Positions 4,498-5,425 of a stretch of DNA of 5,425 nucleotides are shown in pieces (the stretch's first letter is position 1; every line of letters starts with the position of its first letter). Below the pieces are notes generated by a model. The model searched no databases and was not told the DNA's origin. It worked only from the letters and a program-made list of their open reading frames with translations. A program made the position numbers and the translations under genes. Origin of the DNA: Deltaproteobacteria bacterium (GTDB lineage: Bacteria; Desulfobacterota; Desulfarculia; Adiutricales; JAGVGV01); the NCBI GenBank assembly GCA_015233515.1, contig JADFXS010000209.1, forward strand, positions 1 to 5,425. Direction: 5' to 3'.

Positions 4498-5425
4498 TTA
4501 TAAAACGCCATCTTCCACGTGGATTTGTGCGGCGGCTTTGATGGCTTGCAGCCAGCCCTGGAGGTTGTTCTGGCCTTTTCCGCTTTGCAGGCGCTGGATA
4601 AGGTTATCTTTTTCTTTTTCAAAATCGGCGTCGGCGGCCGGGAACTTTTCCTTGAGATGAATAGCATAATAGCCGCCTTCACCTTTAATCGGCTGGGAAA
4701 AGACCTGACCGGCGGTCAGGCTGAAAGCGGCGTCCTGTACGTTCCGATCGCCACCGATCTTGGGGATTCGACCTTCCCGGTCAAAGGGGCCGGTAGTATC
4801 CAGCACTGGTTTTGATTTGGACGCTTGGGCCGGATCAGCCGGCGGCGTAGCCGTATTTTTTTCACCGAGATTCGATTCCGTAATGGGCTTTTCAGCGGCC
4901 TTCAGATCAGCCGTGGCTTTATCCCAACCCACGCCTTTTTCCGCTTTGGCGATAAAAGCTTCCGCCGCGGATTTCGCCATCTGGTCCGCCTTTTCCTGGG
5001 TAAGATCTTCTTCCACTTTGGCCTTGGCCTCATCCAGGCTTGGCAACCGCGATTCCTGGCGTTCCAGACATTTTATCAAATAGTGACCGTTTTCCTGGGG
5101 GACCAGGGCGCTGATTTCTCCTTTTTTTAAGGCTAAAGCCGCGGTTGAGAAGCGATTATCCAGGCCGAGGTCGGTCAAGGCTTGTTCGGCCGAGAAAAAA
5201 CCGGCGCTTTGAATAATCAGGCCGGATTTCTGAGCAATGGTTCCCAGGTTCTGGGTCAGGGCCGCTTCCAGGGCCATTCTTTCAGCCTGGTGCAAGGCGG
5301 CTTCGGCGGCTCGTTCTTTTATCAGTTTATCCTTGATTTCGGCTTTAGCTTCTTCCAGTGTCCGGGTCGCCGCCGTTTTCCGCCCTTCGGTCTTGATGAT
5401 ATGAAAGCCGATTTGAGTCTTGACG
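4498..5425 (-). CDS. Parvulin-type peptidyl-prolyl isomerase (PpiD/SurA-like), C-terminal part
   Basis: This is the 3' part of a gene that enters from the right edge; the frame is open to 5425, giving 308 visible residues. The first visible residues, VKTQIGFHIIK, are the closing strand of a parvulin (rotamase) domain, followed by a charged helix (TLEEAKAEIKDKLIKERAAEAAL). Two further units repeat that pattern: ALALKKGEISALVPQENGHYLIK plus a charged helix (from about residue 96), and AAFSLTAGQVFSQPIKGEGGYYAIHLK plus a charged helix (from about 232). A Pro/Ala-rich linker lies near 190-206. This matches PpiD-like foldases, which are anchored in the inner membrane and help exported proteins fold in the periplasm; the anchor and N-terminal chaperone region would be outside the window. 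A soluble SurA- or PrsA-like protein remains possible. The internal TTG at 5295 is not the start. The gene ends in TAA at 4500-4498, followed by a strong terminator. Confidence 0.87.
   Translation of the reverse strand, partial: VKTQIGFHIIKTEGRKTAATRTLEEAKAEIKDKLIKERAAEAALHQAERMALEAALTQNLGTIAQKSGLIIQSAGFFSAEQALTDLGLDNRFSTAALALKKGEISALVPQENGHYLIKCLERQESRLPSLDEAKAKVEEDLTQEKADQMAKSAAEAFIAKAEKGVGWDKATADLKAAEKPITESNLGEKNTATPPADPAQASKSKPVLDTTGPFDREGRIPKIGGDRNVQDAAFSLTAGQVFSQPIKGEGGYYAIHLKEKFPAADADFEKEKDNLIQRLQSGKGQNNLQGWLQAIKAAAQIHVEDGVL

Noticed and set aside
4519..5130. Several rightward ORFs opposite the PPIase gene
   Set aside because: They are antisense shadows of a well-supported leftward coding region.

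Overview
The window looks like chromosomal DNA from a Gram-negative bacterium, most likely a deltaproteobacterial (Desulfobacterota-type) lineage. WaaA/KdtA (Kdo transfer to lipid A) implies an LPS outer membrane. The membrane M48 peptidase with a TPR tail and the multi-unit parvulin-type foldase are familiar in that group. The lineage is inferred from protein style, not from a marker gene.

Layout: positions 1-792 hold no confidently coding gene. They contain a good leftward promoter with an overlapping dyad at the left edge, a run of strong hairpins (202-440) including probable terminators in both directions, and an AT-rich stretch with one doubtful leftward ORF (462-809). A rightward promoter candidate (718-746) precedes a 613-residue membrane M48 metallopeptidase with three C-terminal TPRs (793-2634). 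It converges on waaA, which runs leftward (2818-4104, TTG start preferred; 4134 if the longer GTG start is used). The 183-bp gap between them is mostly a 150-bp nested palindrome (2667-2816) with CTAG at both ends, which looks like a small non-autonomous mobile element (MITE). Right of waaA is a structured 363-bp gap with a possible waaA promoter and a clear leftward terminator (4418-4455). That terminator closes a leftward peptidyl-prolyl isomerase gene (4498 to beyond the right edge), of which only the C-terminal 308 residues are visible.

All three confident genes concern the cell envelope: LPS inner-core synthesis (WaaA), folding of exported proteins (the PPIase) and membrane or envelope protein quality control (M48-TPR). 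The PPIase gene and waaA share a strand, but the terminator and long gap suggest separate transcription units. The M48 gene is transcribed from the opposite side. The least ordinary parts are the CTAG-bounded palindrome, whose ends carry a near-complete Shine-Dalgarno sequence, the hairpin cluster at 202-440, and the structured leader of waaA.
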